Below are positions 61,338 to 64,000 of a stretch of 64,000 nt of DNA, in pieces. Position 1 is the stretch's first letter. Each line of letters starts with the position of its first letter. The stretch lies in contig VWZP01002200.1 in the NCBI GenBank assembly GCA_013396995.1, forward strand, positions 558,001 through 622,000, given 5' to 3'. Below the pieces are notes generated by a model that saw only the letters and a program-made list of their open reading frames with translations, had not been told where the DNA came from and did no database searches. The stretch comes from Dicaeum eximium (taxonomy: Eukaryota > Chordata > Aves > Passeriformes > Dicaeidae). The translations under genes and the position numbers were made by a program.

Positions 61338-64000
61338 ATGTGCTTATAGGGTTGTTTTTAATCCTTTCAAGCTGTTCCTGTACTGTGACTAGACATTATG
61401 GTACTAACTAATGTGCTTTTTCAGGCTCTGCACAGGAGTCTGAACTAGTCTTGACACACTTGTAATGTCACTGTCTTTGTCCACTGTACTTCCAGTCACA
61501 TGAGAAGAGACTTTCTGGTGCTTTTTGCTTTGAAAGCTGGCATCCAAGCCAGGAAGAGACTTTGTAAGGAGCAAATGCTCTGTCTGCACTCGTGGGTGGG
61601 CTCAGCCAGCAGCATCAGACATCCCTGTCGGTGTGTGCGTGGGTACCCGCGTGGGGCATGCACCAGGAATAAACTACAGGTAGTCCTTGCCAGCAGTGGG
61701 CATGGATGGAACTCCATGGTCCTGCCTGGTGTCATCCCACAGCTCATTTTCAGTGAACCAGCCGGGAGAGAGCCCTGTCTTCCCAATCTGCCTGGAGATG
61801 GTCGCTCTTCTCAAAACTGTGATGGAAACTGCCTCCCCAAAATGCAGAACTTAACCCCTGGGTGTAGGGGGCGGGCAGTGTAACAGGCAGATTGGGCTAC
61901 TGGGAGTCCAGGGTGGAGTTGGTGTAATCAGAATCACTAATTTTACCCTTCTCCTGCCCTCCATGAACTGTCCCATCAGCTGTGCCTTGAACGTCCCTTG
62001 TTCAGTTTGTTTCAGATACTTTAGGCCACAATTTCCATGCCCCCAGCTAATCCTGCTGAGTATAGCACAGATCTGAGCTGGGACTGTCATGCTCCAAATC
62101 TAATTTTTGTGGTGCAGAAGTGGTTGAAAATTACTGAAATGGAGTTGAACTACTGGTGCAGGAGCAGTTGGGGCTTCCAAGAAACTTGAGCAATGGGGGG
62201 AAAAGTAGGTTTATGACTCCACACATGCTCAGAGCCACTGGAGAACAATGATGACTTCCATACTGTAGGGAATTACTTTGCATCATGTAGGGATGGTAGT
62301 AGCTTTTGTGCCTTTCCCAGTGAATACAGATGTTCTTCCTAGCTCCCCAAGTTTCCACTTCAAAAAAAGAAAGAAAAGTCTGTTCCTGTTGGAGACACAC
62401 TCTCTCAAAGGAAATTGCCCTTGGCAGCTCTCTGCTTGCCCGCAGGAGGCACTTGGAGCAGAATTGGGCCCCTTGAACTCTGCCTTTGATTTTCACCTGG
62501 CAAAGGAGCATGGCTGTTGAAAGCTGTGCTGCAGGGAAGGAGAAGGCAGCCTTAGGCAGCATTGGAGTCACTGGTGCTGTCAGATCAAAGAGGTCTGGGG
62601 GGGTGAGTCATGCAAGCACTTCGCAATTTATTAAAATAGGAGTGCCAGAGTCTTTTGGAGCCACAGCCAGGGTGGGTTATAGCATATAAATCTGATACCA
62701 GCATTTCTTGGTGTTCATTTTACCCCTTGCCCTGACTTAAAAAACTCAGATGTGTGGTCCAGCATGGTATTGGGAAGCACACTGAGCTCTGGAACACTCA
62801 TAAAGTAGGGTTTTCTGTGCCAACGGAACCAAAGCCAGCAACTGAGAGAGAGTTATGCCAGACTGGTGTCCACTGTGCCTCCTGCCCACCACCAGGGATA
62901 TTGCTCTCTGCTCTTCTCAGAATGGAAGGGTACACATCCAGTCTGTCCTGCTAGTGCATTAGCAGAGGGGAGGAGCTGCCATCCCAGAGGAAGATGTTGA
63001 TGCGTGCCCATGGCCTGAGCAGCATCGGAGAGGCACGCGCAAGTTAGGTGAACAACTCCTGCTAAAAAGAAATTAAGTTCAAGAGCCTGACTCTCCCAGG
63101 TTTCTAGTGCAGTTCAGACCCTGTAGGTGAAGGCTGTAATTTCCAACTCTGCAAATGCCATGGGATTTTCTTTTTATGTTTGTTTGGGGATTTTGTGCTT
63201 ATTTATTGGTGGTGACTGTCAAAGTTTGTTGGTTTTTACTGTTTGGGTGGTTTTCTTTCAGTGTGGGTTTTACCTTTGTTTTGAGAGCTTACTGCAAGCT
63301 AGTTTAAAGCCCAGACATGGTGCCTGAAGCTGTGTTAGGATATGGCTTGGCAGGGTACCAAGTCCTTCTGGGGCAGATGAGAAGTTTAACACCGATCAAG
63401 AGCAGCTCAGCTTCTGTTTCCCACTGCAAACCCCAGAGCCACAGTTGAGGGCATTGCAGCACCTCTGCTGGCATTCACAACTACCACCCCAAAGGTGGAA
63501 TATCCGAGCCTTCTCTGTGTGCTTCTGTCACCCTCACCTTCCCCATGCATCTTTTCTTAGGATTTTGTCCTGGTACTGCTCTATTTGTGCTGAAGTGATG
63601 AGAAGAGCCCCATGTGCTGCACCAGCTCAGCAGCAGGGGTAGAAGATTTTGGCAGGGGCAGTAAAGAGTAGGTAGCAACACTGGTGCTTTAAACCAGTCC
63701 AGTTATATCTGGAAGGCAGCAGCTCATCATGAATTAAATGAGAGAGACTTGAGTCATGACTGGTAGGAAAATATTGCAGGGCGATTTTTAAATGTTTTCA
63801 TTATTTATTGCCACAGGAGTTAATAATATTCATAGGATTCCTTCAACAAGAAATGCAGTTAATTTTAGAGAATACATCAATGTCTGTTTTCGGGTCTGCA
63901 CCTGCTAAGTCCCCTTGCCACTCAGTATAGCTGTAAAATCACATTTTCTTAATTTAAAGTGAATGTTTTTCAGTTCCAAACTGCATGACTCTCCCCACCA
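61332..64000 (+). other. EPHA5: EPHA5 intron 4 (5' part)
   Basis: From the donor to the window end there is no segment resembling the first fibronectin III exon, which should begin with codons for PPSAP-like residues after a split Arg codon. The region holds GT-rich patches near 63170-63280 and nothing else recognised. Exon 5 must lie beyond 64000. Confidence 0.75.

Noticed and set aside
61332..61411. Read-through of the EPHA5 exon past the donor
   Set aside because: The frame stays open for about 24 codons, but the residues leave the Eph pattern exactly at the GTAAGC donor, so this is intron.
1..64000. tRNA, rRNA, CRISPR, operon or phage-like systems
   Set aside because: Nothing matching was seen. 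Splice signals, CR1 and LTR content show vertebrate nuclear DNA.

Overview
This window is vertebrate nuclear DNA, most likely from a bird. It contains a CR1-type non-LTR retrotransposon (about 56010-56697) with the avian/reptilian 3' end and short ATTCTGTG tail repeats. It also contains one LTR of avian endogenous-retrovirus type, interspersed repeats are sparse, and I saw no Alu, B1 or L1. Nothing in it looks prokaryotic: there are no operons, ribosome-binding sites, rRNA, tRNA or CRISPR arrays.

One protein-coding segment can be supported. It is a 156-bp exon at 61176-61331 on the + strand, with a good acceptor and donor, encoding the cysteine-rich (EGF-like) stretch of an Eph receptor tyrosine kinase. 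The residues fit EPHA5 best (the chicken orthologue is known as Cek7), and the length and 1-1 phase fit Eph exon 4. Neither the large preceding exon (ligand-binding domain) nor the following exon (first fibronectin III domain) is present. The window is therefore read as at least 61.2 kb of intron 3, exon 4, and the first 2.7 kb of intron 4.

Region by region: 1-12.8 kb is intron with A/T-rich simple tracts and two 15-bp tandem duplications. A probable solo LTR lies around 12.8-13.2 kb. From 13.2 to 34 kb there is unique intron, including a possible conserved AT-rich block (16.26-16.77 kb), a 47-bp pyrimidine tract (19.2 kb), a possible small poly(A)-tailed retroposed insertion (20.65-20.9 kb) and another conserved-looking block (32.2-32.7 kb). 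From 34 to 56 kb there is unique intron with a perfect 10-bp hairpin (34.03 kb), small tandem duplications and further conserved-looking blocks (46.7 and 49.2 kb). An internally deleted CR1 lies at 56.0-56.7 kb. A canonical G-quadruplex motif lies at 59.66 kb, about 1.5 kb before exon 4.

The open frames elsewhere are short, lack family motifs, and are what is expected by chance in 64 kb of intron. I found no evidence of a novel gene system. The items worth a second look are the CR1 junction, the LTR, the structured motifs and the candidate conserved noncoding blocks.
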